The translations under genes were made by a program, and so were the position numbers. Below are positions 48,746 to 59,432 of a stretch of 64,000 nt of DNA, one piece after another; the first letter of the stretch is position 1; every line of letters begins with the position of its first letter. The stretch spans positions 310,001 to 374,000 of the forward strand of contig WHUZ01000041.1 of assembly GCA_015179045.1 (NCBI GenBank), read 5' to 3'. The DNA is from Kalaharituber pfeilii (lineage: Eukaryota; Ascomycota; Pezizomycetes; Pezizales; Pezizaceae). The notes beneath the pieces are model-generated. The model ran no database searches and was not told the DNA's origin. It worked only from the letters and a program-made list of their open reading frames with translations.

Positions 48746-49138
48746 CAGTGCCTAGCAGAAAGTCTTCCTAGTATAGTTTCACTATGCAGCATAAGAGAAA
48801 GCACGAGGTCCACTTTACCAAGTATCCTTCGGAGTCGAGTGACATGCAGCCGAGCGCACCCTCCTTGCAAAAACAGAATAATTGAACCAAAAATTCGCAA
48901 TTTTAAATTCTGAAAAAGGATTCAGACTCTGCAATGTCTATTCATACGGTTTACTATTTTTCTGTGAATTTGTTGCTTACTTAATAATTTTCTTTGTGTT
49001 TTTTTTCCATGATACGAGATATAGTGCATGGGATGTGCGCTCGGCTGCATGGCTCGCAACTCCAAGGGAGACTTGGGTAAAGGCTTTCCCTTATGTTGCA
49101 TAGCGAAACCATACTAGGAAGACTTTCTGCTAGGCACG
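48746..49138. mobile_element. Tc1/mariner-type MITE with ~115-bp inverted arms
   Basis: Begins CAGTGCCTAGCAGAAAGTCT after a TA (48744-48745) and ends AGACTTTCTGCTAGGCACG before a TA (49139-49140). The arms also share CATGCAGCCGAGCGCAC. The CAGTGCCT start is typical of Tc1-like ends. It has no coding capacity and the arms have diverged. Confidence 0.75.
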
Positions 49139-49140
49139 TA

Positions 49141-50940
49141 AGTAGGTATGTAGGTGAAGCATCCTTGTACTGTCGCACCGTACACATCGTGTGCAGGAAC
49201 AATCATACTTAATAAGGGGATATTTATGCTATTTCCACCGGGTGAGTGATTCCCTGGAATGTAGTCGAGAGATGGCAATCGTCTGCTACAGCATTGCTAC
49301 AGCATGTTAGAAGGAAGTGTTGCTGGTAGCGACCGACCGTTCGCTAACCGTTGCAGTGAATGGCAGTAAGCGATATAGGAGTATCCGCCACCATGTGACA
49401 GCCCACTCGTCACCCGCACTTGCGATGATCTAAAGCCACAGGAATACAAAATTCTTGTATCAATGCGCTTCAAGTTACAGAGTAGATAAAAGTCGTTGCT
49501 AGCACTCAGGCACATCACGTAATCACCTCACCTACCCCGCTATGACTTTATGCTACTTCCTAAATTCGTCTTACTGTACATCATGGACATTGTGAGATGT
49601 GTTTCCCTTCATGCTCGGGTATCGTAATGATCACCAAGTGTGGTGACATAAAGTATGCTATCAGCGCTGCAGCCTGTGCATGACCTGGTCTTGCTCTACC
49701 AATACCGCTCTAAGAGCAGGTGGTTCGGCTAATTACTTTAATCTGGTGTGAATCCGCGAGCCCAGCGGAGTAGCACAGTATGCCGGTCGATGATGGTCCT
49801 TGCGAAGCGTGCCAAAGTGGCGAAATCATAAATATATGCTGTGTACGGGTTCAAGATTGCTACGTTATGTACATTACTGAGAGCACAGAAATCGAGCGAT
49901 TAAAAATTATCACTTTTTCTTATTTTTCTCAGAATTCCTCCCGCGACAAGGGGGATGAAAGTGGGTGGTTTTGTAAAACATTTGTTTTACCCCATTGCTC
50001 CTCTGCCGTACTGAGTTGACTGCTGGGAAATTGCGCAAGTGCGAATTTTGCACCGTATTCACTACATATCGCGTGTGTAGTAGGCTGGTATATACTTAGC
50101 AACAGCTCTGATGCGCGGGTGAGGTTCGGATGTGGCTAAGCATGGCGAAGACGGGAGAGTACCGTTCTCACCAGCTCGCCCCGGTATAGATACCTTTCTT
50201 CGTTCCCGCCAGCTTTTTCTTTTAGCGTTGTTCTTTTTCCTCACTTCTCCGGTGTAGCTGGCTCTCTTAGCCGTAGCCAGCTTGTCTCAGTGTAGCTACC
50301 TTTCTGTTCCCTGGATTAAAGGGGGCGGTAGGCACGGGTGTCATCAGGCAGACTCAAATTGCCTATGATTCGTGACGCCCAGTCGGAAGGCTAGAACCTG
50401 TAAACTAACGGGAAGCCTGGGAAGCTGATCGAGCAAGATAAGAATGGAAAATTGAAACCGGAAAATCGGGGAAAGATGTGCGTAAACAACCTTTGTGGTG
50501 GAGGTGATTGTATACGCTCAGACCATTTGACTGGCTATGGATCATAATGAACTAAAATTATGGAGTAGTGGGTTTTGCATTCCGGTGGCAAAGCTGAGCA
50601 GTATGGAGTACGCCGGATCCAATCCAAGGGAGAATGACATGTGGGGGCTGAGACCACGCTTAGTTTATGTTCTATTCTTGCAAAATGAGACAGAACAGAT
50701 ACAAGGCATATCGCACCATGCACATGTAGCTTACCAATGGCTGGTTAAGGATAGCAGCTTGGGGGCGCAGTGCAAATGACAACGTATGAAAACAAAATGC
50801 GGGACTTTGAATAATTGCAAGGTAACTAACAATCATTAATCCCCATCGCTTAAATCTTCAACCCGAACAAAGCCTCTTTATCCAAGTTCTCACTATTCTC
50901 ATCGATTCGTTTTCCGCAAATCTTACACCTGTTATCCCAG
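49141..50940. other. Intergenic, upstream of the NACHT-WD40 gene
   Basis: Short frames only. The final 100 bp before the ATG at 50941 are the likely leader. Nothing else recognised. Confidence 0.5.
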
Positions 50941-53900
50941 ATGGACAATAATCAAAAGCGCAAAACCTCAGACAGGTTCCTTGACCCCTTTAAGAGCATG
51001 GGGGATAAACTTAAGTCAGTTTTCCAATATAATGGGGATTTATATTTTTTTTACCTTTGCTCAAAACTAACTTTCGCAATTCCATAGAGGCTCATTCAGA
51101 TCGATGCCTCCTGCCGGAGGAGAGGGGCGTGCGAGGGCTACTAGCGCCCCTCCCCCAACAGATAGGCCTTTGGATGTTACCACAAAAACAGGAGAAGCAC
51201 AAGCACCAACGAGTTCAGTTGTTACTGTCTCCGCAGCAACACATCCATCAGTACAAATGCAAACCGTGGATTCCACCTCACCATCCGCTTCATCACATTC
51301 ACCGAAGGAGCACTCAGGGCTGCCTCAAACCTCTCAGCAGAAAAATGAAAAACATGACGATGTCGAAGACATAATTAAAGAGCTGCAGTCTGCTAAAGCT
51401 GCTTTTGAAGAAAGGCAAGCGAAGGACAGCAAGAGGCATACGGAACGGATAGCGAGGATCCTCAAGAGGGTGCAGAGTTATGCAGCAATAGTTGATGTAG
51501 GAATACAGCATAGCCCCGAAACTACTGCTCTTGTATGGGGTGGTGTTAGATTTATTTTGCAGGTAATTCACCAATTTCCCTTTCGTGAAACTACTTTAAC
51601 CCTAATAGTAGGTTGCACTCAATTATGTCGAATTAATGGAAAATTTGGAGCTGGCGATGACAACCATTATTGAAAGGATGGCGACGTGTGAATTCTATGC
51701 TCATATCTATGTGAATGCACCATTGGGGGTTAAATTGCATTCGGAGTTGACAACTAAGGCATTTAAAGACAAGATGGACTCCGCTCTTAAAGCATTCTAT
51801 GCTGCAATTTTGGCTTTCACACGCGAAGTACAACAGTATTTTGATAACTCCGCGTCTTGTATGACCTTCATTTCAGTTTTGCTCATCTTGGATTTCGTTA
51901 ACGAGAATCAATTTTAGTGTCAAGGATGGTTGGGAATCTTTTCATACCTTTTTCAATATCGATGCAACCATTTCTCGATGATTTAGCTAGTAAGGAAAAA
52001 GTTGTCCGAGAGTTGGCAGATGGAGCTACAATGAAAAGGGTCATGGGTAAGAACGATATAGCACTTCCGTATACATATTTCCTCTAACGAGACTAGAGAA
52101 TTCGGTGAAACTTGAAAAGCTGGAGGACCTCTTAAGTAATATGAGAAAGGAACTGAAAATTTTGTCTAGACTGGATGGTGAGTGCATGGCCACAGGAAAT
52201 GGTTGTGTAATTAATGCTAATTGTTAAATATGAAAATAGAAATATCCGCAACCGGGAAGGAAAACCTTGCCGTGGTCATGGAGATCAAGGATATGGTAAC
52301 AGAACTTGGTACGCATGATACACACCTGTTCGCGAGATCTCCTGTTGACGTAAAATTAGTGTTGGATCAACGTCAAACAACTGTTTGGAAAACGATAAGC
52401 TCAGAAATCCAGCAGCTGAAAAAGGATTATATAGCTAAAAACCTGCCGGAGGCTTTCGAATTTGATTTATATATCCCAGCAGAAGGGATGACGCATCCAC
52501 ATGACAGCAAGCGTTTTGATCTACTAGAGGCTGTTCAGATATTCCTTTCAGATGCCATGCCACAAAAGGTGTGCTTGATTCAAGGCACTGCTGGGTCCGG
52601 AAAATCAACGTTCAACCATCATCTTGCACGCTACCTATGGTCGGAGTACGACAGAGCTTCAAACCAAGAATCTGCAGTGGTTCCCTTGTTTATTTCACTC
52701 TTTAGAGTGTATACTCCAGGAGCCCCCAATCGGGATCTGATCGCCGCTTTTCTTGCTAAAAAAGGTTTGCGTGATGATCAAATAGACCTGCTGCGGCATC
52801 AACGGCAGTTTGTATTTATCTTAGATGGATATGATGAGATTGAGAGACGAGATCGCAACTTTTATACAGAAAATGAACTTGACTTATGGAATGCTAAAGT
52901 TGTCATTACCAGTCGACCTGAATACTTACCTGCAGGATACCAAAGCAAGTTTTACCCTCCCAGTCAATCACAGCTATTTCAAGAATACTTTCTTGCACCA
53001 TTTTCAAAGTCAAGTATACGGCAGTACATCTCACAATATCTAAAGGCTATACCTGGGCGATCGGTCGAGGAGTATGAACACTACATAGCGAGGCCTGATG
53101 TGTCTACTTTGATCAGCAACCCTTTCCTCCTCAAAATGATGATGACAGTGAGGCCAGCTCAAAGCAAGGACAAGCTTAAACGTGTGGATTTATATGAACA
53201 GTTTATCGATGATTGGCTAAAGCGGGCACATATCCGTTTAAATAACATTCAACTACCAGAAACTCAGCGCAATGCATATACCCAGTTAGAGGAGAACAAC
53301 TTCAGCCTCCAAGCACGGCACTTTTGTCAACAATTTGCACTGGCTCTCTATCACCATCAGGTGCTGGAGGCAACCTATGCTCCCATTCCTATTTTTTCCG
53401 ATTCAACGTTGCACAATCAGTCGGTCTGGCGTAAATTTTTAGCAAATGATAACGAAGTACGGATTTTGCGCCTTAGTTCACCGCTTATTCGACAGGGGAA
53501 TACATACCGATTTTTACACAAGTCGCTACGGGACTATCTGGTCGCTGAAGTACTTTGGCAAGATGAATCCCTCAAAAAGTGTACAGCTAATGCACATATC
53601 AATAAGTTCCATCTTGTTGATGATCCTGGCGTTCTTGACTTCATCGTTGAGAAAGCATGGCTATTGCAGGACCAGCTTTTAGCCTTGATCGAACGATCTA
53701 AATCTAGTGCCACCTTTTCTACAGCAGCAGCAAATGCAATGACAATTCTAGTTAAAGCTGGGAGAAGCTTCAGCGGTCATAATTTGCGGGGTATACAGAT
53801 TCCTAGAGCAGATCTAAGCGGTGGTTTCTTTGATGGGGCCCAACTGCAAAATGCAGACCTATGTGGGGTTCGTACATATGTAATCAACAAAAACTCATTA

Positions 53901-56812
53901 CTGATATAAATTAGCTAATGCTGTAAAGCAGATTCGTATGCATCAAACCTGGCTTGAGAAGGCAGACTTAAGTAAAGCTAGCATGAACAATGTGTCATTT
54001 GGGGAAAGACCTTTTATGCAATCACCAGTACCTCCCAATACATGCGCCTTCTCTCCTGACGGGCAGCTGCTTGCCTCCGGCGGTAGCAATTGCACTATAC
54101 ACTTGTTACGGAGGTGGTAAACGCAGAAAGTTACCGTCCGCCAGGTCAAAAAGACACTTGACTAGCGATACTCGCTAGTCCTCTGCGTAGCTCATATAAT
54201 ACTCATTATGCAACTGCGGCGCCTTTCCGGCTGTCGCATGTCGCTTACGTCGCATATGCGCATTTCGTATGCGCTTGCATTTTTCGCTTTCACGCGCTCC
54301 ACCGGCCGCCCACACTACGGTCGCGGTGAACCCGTAACAGTACCCCCCCTCTTAGGGCAACTTCTCCGGGTTGCTGCTATATGAGTCTGCCCCCACCCTG
54401 GCCGTCGTGGATTATCCCATGCGCTGTGCTACATGACCCTTCCAACCAGGATGTCAGCCAGGGATCCGATACGTCACTTTATCCTTGCTGCTGCCTCAGA
54501 CGCATTGCGCAAGCGCCACCCATCACTTGGCATGCCGGGATTACACAGCGTCGCCTAATATCAATATTTTGCCGTCTTACATGGCCTTCCATATTGCTCT
54601 TGGCTCTGGCTCTGGCTCGTGGCTCTCGCTCTTTGGCTCTTGGCTCAGGTAAGGTCTTACTTTCTGCGGCTTTAATACTTAATACTCAGGGAATTGGCGA
54701 GATAAGTTAAGCATCGAACCGGTGACCGGTTTATCGCTAGTCAACTGTTACGGAGGTGGTAAACGCAGAAAGTTACCGTCCGCCAGGTCAAAAAGACACT
54801 TGACTAGCGATACTCGCTAGTCCTCTGCGTAGCTCATATAATACTCATTATGCAACTGCGGCGCCTTTCCGGCTGTCGCATGTCGCTTACGTCGCATATG
54901 CGCATTTCGTATGCGCTTGCATTTTTCGCTTTCACGCGCTCCACCGGCCGCCCACACTACGGTCGCGGTGAACCCGTAACAACACTTGTGGTCAGTCCCA
55001 CGTCATGCAACCATCCATACCTTTGAGGGTCATAGCAGCTCGGTATTGAGTGTGGCCTTCTCTCCTGATGGCAAGCTGCTTGCCTCTGGCAGTACTGATC
55101 GCACTATACGCCTGTGGTCAGTCCCATGTCATGCAACCATCCATACCTTTAAAGATCATAGCAGCTGGGTACAGAGTGTCACCTTCTCTCCTGATGGGCA
55201 GCTGCTTGCCTCTGGCAGTAGTGATCGCACCATACGTCTATGGTCAGTCCCACGTTACGAAACCATCTGTACTTTGAAGGGTCATCGTGACTCGGTAGGG
55301 AGTGTTGCTTTCTCTCCTGATGGGCAGCTGCTTGCCTCTGGCAGTGATGATCATACTATACGCTTATGGTCAGTCCCATGTCATGAAAGCATCTATACCT
55401 TTAAGGGTCATAGTGGCTCGGTAGGGAGTGTTGCCTTCTCTCCTGATGGGCAGCTGCTTGCCTCTGGCAGTAGTGATTGCACAATACGCCTGTGGTCCAT
55501 CCCATATCGTGAAATTATCCATACCTTTGAAGATCATAGCGGCTGGGTACGGAGTGTCGTTTTCTCTCCTGATGGGCAGCTACTTGCCTCTGGCAGTAGC
55601 GATCACACTATACGCCTGTGGTCAGTTTCCCATCACGAAACCATCTATAGCTTTGTGGGTCATAGTGACTCGGTCTTGAGTGTCACCTTCTCTCCTGATG
55701 GGCAGCTACTTGCTTCTGGCAGTGATGATTACACTATTCGCTTATGGTCAGTCCCACGTCATGAAACCAGCTATACCTTTGAGGGTCATAGTGGCTCAGT
55801 ATTGAGTATCGCCTTCTCTCCTAACAGGCAGCTGCTTGCGTCTGGCAGTAGTGATTGCACTATATGTTTGCGGTCAGTCCCACATTATGAAACTATCCAT
55901 AGCTTTGAGGGCCATAGTGGCTCAGTACGGAGTGTCACTTTCTCTCCTGATGGACAGCTGCTTGCCTCTGGCAGTGAAGATCACACTATACGCTTATGGT
56001 CAGTCCTACATCATGAAACCATCTATACCTTTGAGGGCCATAGTGGCTCAGTATGGAGTGTCGCCTTCTCTCCTGATGGGCAGCTGCTTGCCTCTGGCAG
56101 TAGTGATTACACTATACGCCTATGGTCAGTCCCACGTCATGAGACTATCTATACCTTTGAGGGCCATAGCGGCTTTGTATTGAGTGTCACCTTCTCTCCT
56201 AATGGGCAGCTGCTTGCCTCTGGCAGTAGTGATCGCACTATATGTCTGTGGTCAGTCCCGCGTTATGAGACTATCTTTACCTTCGAGGGCCATAGCGGCT
56301 TTGTATTGAGTGTCGCCTTCTCTCCTGACAGCCAGCTCCTTGCCTCTGGCAGTGCTGATCGCACTATTCGCCTGTGGTCAGTCCCACGTCATGAAACCAT
56401 CCATACCTTTGAAGATCATATTGACTGGGTATGGAGTGTCACCTTCTCTCCTGATGGGCAGCTGCTTGCCTCTGGCAGTAGTGATCGTACTATACGTCTG
56501 TGGTCAGTCCCACGTCACGAAACAGTCTATACCTTTGAGGGCCATAGCGGCTCAGTACGGAGTGTCACTTTCTCTCCTGACGGGCAGTTGCTTGCCTCCG
56601 GCAGTAGTATAGTACATGTATGGCAAGTGCAGCACAAGGCCAGCTGCACACTAGACCGTCATTCCTGCGAAATCGCCTGTCTATGGGCAGTGCCCCAAAA
56701 CAGACTCATTCTCAGGAATGTAAACATTCAGGATGTGATTGGGCTCGATTCACTCAACTTTCATCTGCTTAAACAACATGGAGCAGTTGGGAAGCCTGTA
56801 GTCAGTGACTAA
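50941..56812 (+). CDS. NLR-like NACHT-pentapeptide-WD40 gene, split by an LTR element
   Basis: Seven exons: 50941-51014, 51088-51562, 51612-51858, 51918-52046, 52097-52177, 52240-53867, 53932-56812. With the inserted element and one target copy removed they sum to 1,544 codons. Residues ~130-335 are DUF7708-like (VDVGIQHSPETTALVWGGVRF). The NACHT domain has P-loop GTAGSGKST (~450) and Walker B FVFILDGYDEI (~527). Pentapeptide repeats (ADLSG, ADLCG, ADLSK) keep five-residue phase across intron 6, which fixes its weak GTTCGT donor. Then come 14 WD40 repeats, enough for two seven-bladed propellers. The LTR element at 54104-54981 enters the first WD40 repeat after TIHL and brings a stop at 54118, leaving about 940 residues with no propeller. 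The role would be a non-self sensor of the HET-D/E or HNWD type (inference); the allele here is probably null or a truncated variant. Confidence 0.85.
54104..54339 (-). repeat. LTR (3' LTR of the TRIM)
   Basis: 236 bp, matching 54746-54981. Contains the palindrome GACTAGCGATACTCGCTAGTC around 54154-54180. Confidence 0.9.
54746..54981 (-). repeat. LTR (5' LTR of the TRIM)
   Basis: 236 bp, the same sequence as 54104-54339, consistent with a young insertion. Confidence 0.9.
54987..56630 (+). repeat. Homogenised WD40-repeat tract
   Basis: Thirteen 42-residue units after the insertion, plus one before it. Each contains FSPDGQLLASGS and TIRLWSVPRHETI with few changes. Differences fall at fixed places: the residue after SD (R, H, C or Y) and three positions in GHSxxVxSV. 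This is the pattern of concerted evolution with variable binding-surface sites. Confidence 0.9.
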
Positions 56813-56854
56813 GAGTAAGTGAAGCTATCCGTGGATCCATCGTTTCTTCCGGCT

Positions 56855-56896
56855 TTTTTCTTTTTTTTTTTTTTTGTCATTACTCACATGCCGCCA
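56855..56896 (-). mobile_element. Family-1 retroposon truncated in the hairpin
   Basis: Perfect 12-bp duplication TTTCTTCCGGCT (56843-56854 and 56897-56908). Minus strand: TGGCGGCATGTGAGTAATGA and an A tail, so the first hairpin arm is missing. Confidence 0.88.
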
Positions 56897-57044
56897 TTTC
56901 TTCCGGCTACTAGCCCGCTTTATATAGCCTCATCGAGCGTGGCGTTCCTTCCTCTTGATTATGATATCTTTACATGTATTTGTTTAACAATCAATGATTA
57001 TACTTTCGTTGAGGTTTGCCATTCGGTGGCACCGAGTCAGAGTC

Positions 57045-57095
57045 CGCTCTGCTATAGCGAACAGCGGTTCAGAGTTACGTTATTGTAAGGAAAAA
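57045..57095 (+). mobile_element. Family-2 retroposon, degenerate
   Basis: CTGCTATAGCGAACAGCGG, then GAGTTACGTTATTGTAAGG and an A-rich tail. Confidence 0.45.
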
Positions 57096-57099
57096 GAAA

Positions 57100-57149
57100 T
57101 TTTTTTTTTTATATCATTACTCGCGTGCCGCCCTATGGGCTATGGCGAG
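57100..57149 (-). mobile_element. Family-1 hairpin retroposon copy
   Basis: A T run, then ATATCATTACTCGCGTGCCG and CCCTATGGGCTATGGCGAG. It lies tail to tail with the family-2 copy just before it. Confidence 0.7.
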
Positions 57150-57350
57150 GAGGTGAAGGAGGATGGCAGAGACCCATTGGTTGGGTTGCTGGTGTGGGTG
57201 GAACGATGATCACGAAGTTCCCTTTTCTTAGTGTCAGTTAGCTATAGCTACTTATATCTCCTTTCGTAGAGCTGCTGGAATGCGCGGGGCTCGGGTGGCC
57301 GGACGAGAGAGAGGGGGAGGTTTTCTAATCTTATTTCCTTACTCTTAACC

Positions 57351-57404
57351 TCTCTATAGCCCATAGGGCGGCCCGCGAGTAGTGATATTATTACAAAAAA
57401 AAAA
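57351..57404 (+). mobile_element. Family-1 hairpin retroposon copy
   Basis: TCTATAGCCCATAGGGCGGC, then CGCGAGTAGTGATATT and an A run. A possible short duplication TTTTCTA (57321-57327 and 57410-57416) would make the insert 82 bp. Confidence 0.65.
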
Positions 57405-58679
57405 ATTGCTTTTCTAGATTAGTCCTCAAGGAGTAGCCTCGGACCAGGCGCTTAGCATGTTGCTACTGAGGCTCTTGTGCTTTGTTTATATTATATAATT
57501 TACTCGTAAACCGCCCCGGGACTACGACGAGAGTAGGCACAAAGGAAATGAAAATTAGAAATAAGAAATAAAATAGTAGAGCTAATGGATAGTAACTAAA
57601 CGACTATGGCTCCTGTGCTCTCCCCTATCATGTCCCCATCCCGGGACTACCCGCCTGTTCTGAACCTTTCTTCTCTCAATTCTTCCCCTCCTCCACTGTG
57701 TGCTACTGCGAGTAGTTGCCATCCTGCAAGACTCTGCATGGGCCTGAAAGTAGAGATGTGGAGTGTTGGAGACGTGGTGTTCAGGTGTGCTGAGCTACAG
57801 AGGCGGCAGAGGAAGGAGAGGGATGGCGCGCAAGTCAGCTGGCAGTGCTGGGAGGTCTTCTCTTCTCCTGGGCCTCACAGCACACCATGCCCGCCCCATC
57901 CGGTCAGCGGTCTTTTGCAGGCTTCTGATTGAGACCAGTAGGTCCGAGATCATTAGCACATTTCTCCTCTTCCACTTTCTTCATGGCATTCCCTATGGAA
58001 AATTAGTTCTGCATTGTTGACTGTCGCTCTGAAGATTTCAACAGGAAGAGATAAATTTTTAAACGATAGTCGTGTTTCACTATTATGGCCAATTCGAACT
58101 CTACTTGCTATGGGCAGATGAAACTCACTAAATTGGATGCCGGAAGATAAACGAATTGAGGCATAAGTATTGCATTGCCATGCTGCTCACTACTGTTACT
58201 AGCCCACTTCGACAACTCTCCAATAGGATACGTAAAGTACAATATTAATGAGCATTTCACAATTTGATTAATATTGTGCGGAGGCTCTGACTCGCCACCC
58301 GACATCCAATCAGTGGATCTTTGTAGGTTTGAGGGGACAATATCGTGCATGGATTTCGTCAAACTTTGTTGTGCATAGTCAGGGTGCGGCACGGGAGATC
58401 GGCAGCGATGAGCTACAGGGGTTTTGCGTGTGCAGGATTTTGTACAGGAGGGCTTAAAATAAGCTTTTCGGGGATCCATGCCCGATTGGGTACTAGAGAG
58501 TCTACAGTAAGCTTTCGGCTGTCGGAGTTCTGCTGCCGTTCACAGGTTACCCCAGTTAAAGAACGAGATCCCCTAAAGAACCCTGAAAACTTGGCGCCGT
58601 CATAGGCGGGAAAGTTTATTTCCTCCTCACAACCCGAGACGCTCATTCACACCCGCACGACACTTGTTGGTCGCGCGCC

Positions 58680-58958
58680 ATGTCGCGGCGTGTCACCTCC
58701 CTGCACTCTTTGCTCCTCCCCCGTCCCCTCACCACGCTTTCCCCCTTCCCCGCCCTCCCGCCCTCCCTCCCACCACCGTCCGCCCCATCTTTCTCAGACC
58801 CAGTGACCTCCGCCTTCCCCGCAATTGCGAAATACGGCATCCCGTTGCTTCACTTTATCGACGCAACCAACAGCTCCCATGGCATCGTCTCGATACCCTT
58901 GCTACTCCCCACCCTCGACCTGACGAACTACGTGCTCATCTATGTTAACAATAATTAA
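58680..58958 (+). CDS. Short proline-rich ORF, possibly a truncated gene
   Basis: A 92-codon frame starts MSRRVTSLHSLLLPR, which resembles a mitochondrial targeting sequence (Arg/Ser/Leu, no acids). It then turns proline-rich and continues AIAKYGIPLLHFIDA. Codon use is strongly C-ending, unlike the flanks, which favours real coding. The frame stops at an AT-rich edge near 58950, so it may be the 5' exon of a gene whose remainder is lost or spliced further on. I do not recognise the family. A second frame starting 16 bp earlier overlaps it. Confidence 0.35.
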   Translation: MSRRVTSLHSLLLPRPLTTLSPFPALPPSLPPPSAPSFSDPVTSAFPAIAKYGIPLLHFIDATNSSHGIVSIPLLLPTLDLTNYVLIYVNNN

Positions 58959-59432
58959 CTCCGAAATAGCCAAGAATGAACTAGGACAAAAATGGACTCC
59001 TGTGGTAACAGTCCGTAAATGGACAGTTGTGGATCATAGACCGGAGGGCAGAGGGCAGGAAAATTGAGTTGAAAACTGTTCGTCAAAAGAAGGTATAAAA
59101 GGATGTAGATTTCGCCCGTTGAATGTAGATACAGTAGATAGGACAGCTCCCAAGAAACAGAGAGAGCGAATATAATTCTTTCTTCCGTATCTTTGGAGTC
59201 TGCATCTCCGATGGCTCCGGAGGAAGCGGCTCAGGTGGGTACGTCATCCAATGTCCTTGAACACTTCTCCACGTCGGGGGCGTTTCGATCATAATTCAAA
59301 TCCGACAGTTTAAGTAGCCGCATGCCCAGACGCATACCGTTCGCATGAGACTAGCTGGTGCTCAGCGAAATCTGAGTACGCAGAGGGTGCTTGCCAAGAT
59401 CGACTCTCGCTGGCTGTCACCGCCCCCAAGAA

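Larger units (their letters stand above)
54104..54981 (-). mobile_element. TRIM-type miniature LTR retrotransposon
   Basis: Two 236-bp LTRs (54104-54339 and 54746-54981), identical by eye, begin TGTTACG and end CGTAACA. The 5-bp duplication ACACT flanks the element (54099-54103 and 54982-54986). The 406-bp interior has no gag or pol. A run of C beside the left LTR is a polypurine tract on the minus strand (AAGAGGGGGGG), so the element points leftward. Next to the right LTR, GCATCGAACCGGTGACC looks tRNA T-arm-like and may be part of the primer site. Confidence 0.93.
56813..58679. other. Intergenic with retroposons
   Basis: Four small retroposon copies lie between 56855 and 57404. Other frames (57606, 57763, 58108) show no recognisable domain. 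Confidence 0.5.

Noticed and set aside
54128..54180. A tRNA gene or attachment-type palindrome at GACTAGCGATACTCGCTAGTC
   Set aside because: The palindrome lies in both LTRs of the TRIM and no cloverleaf can be drawn.
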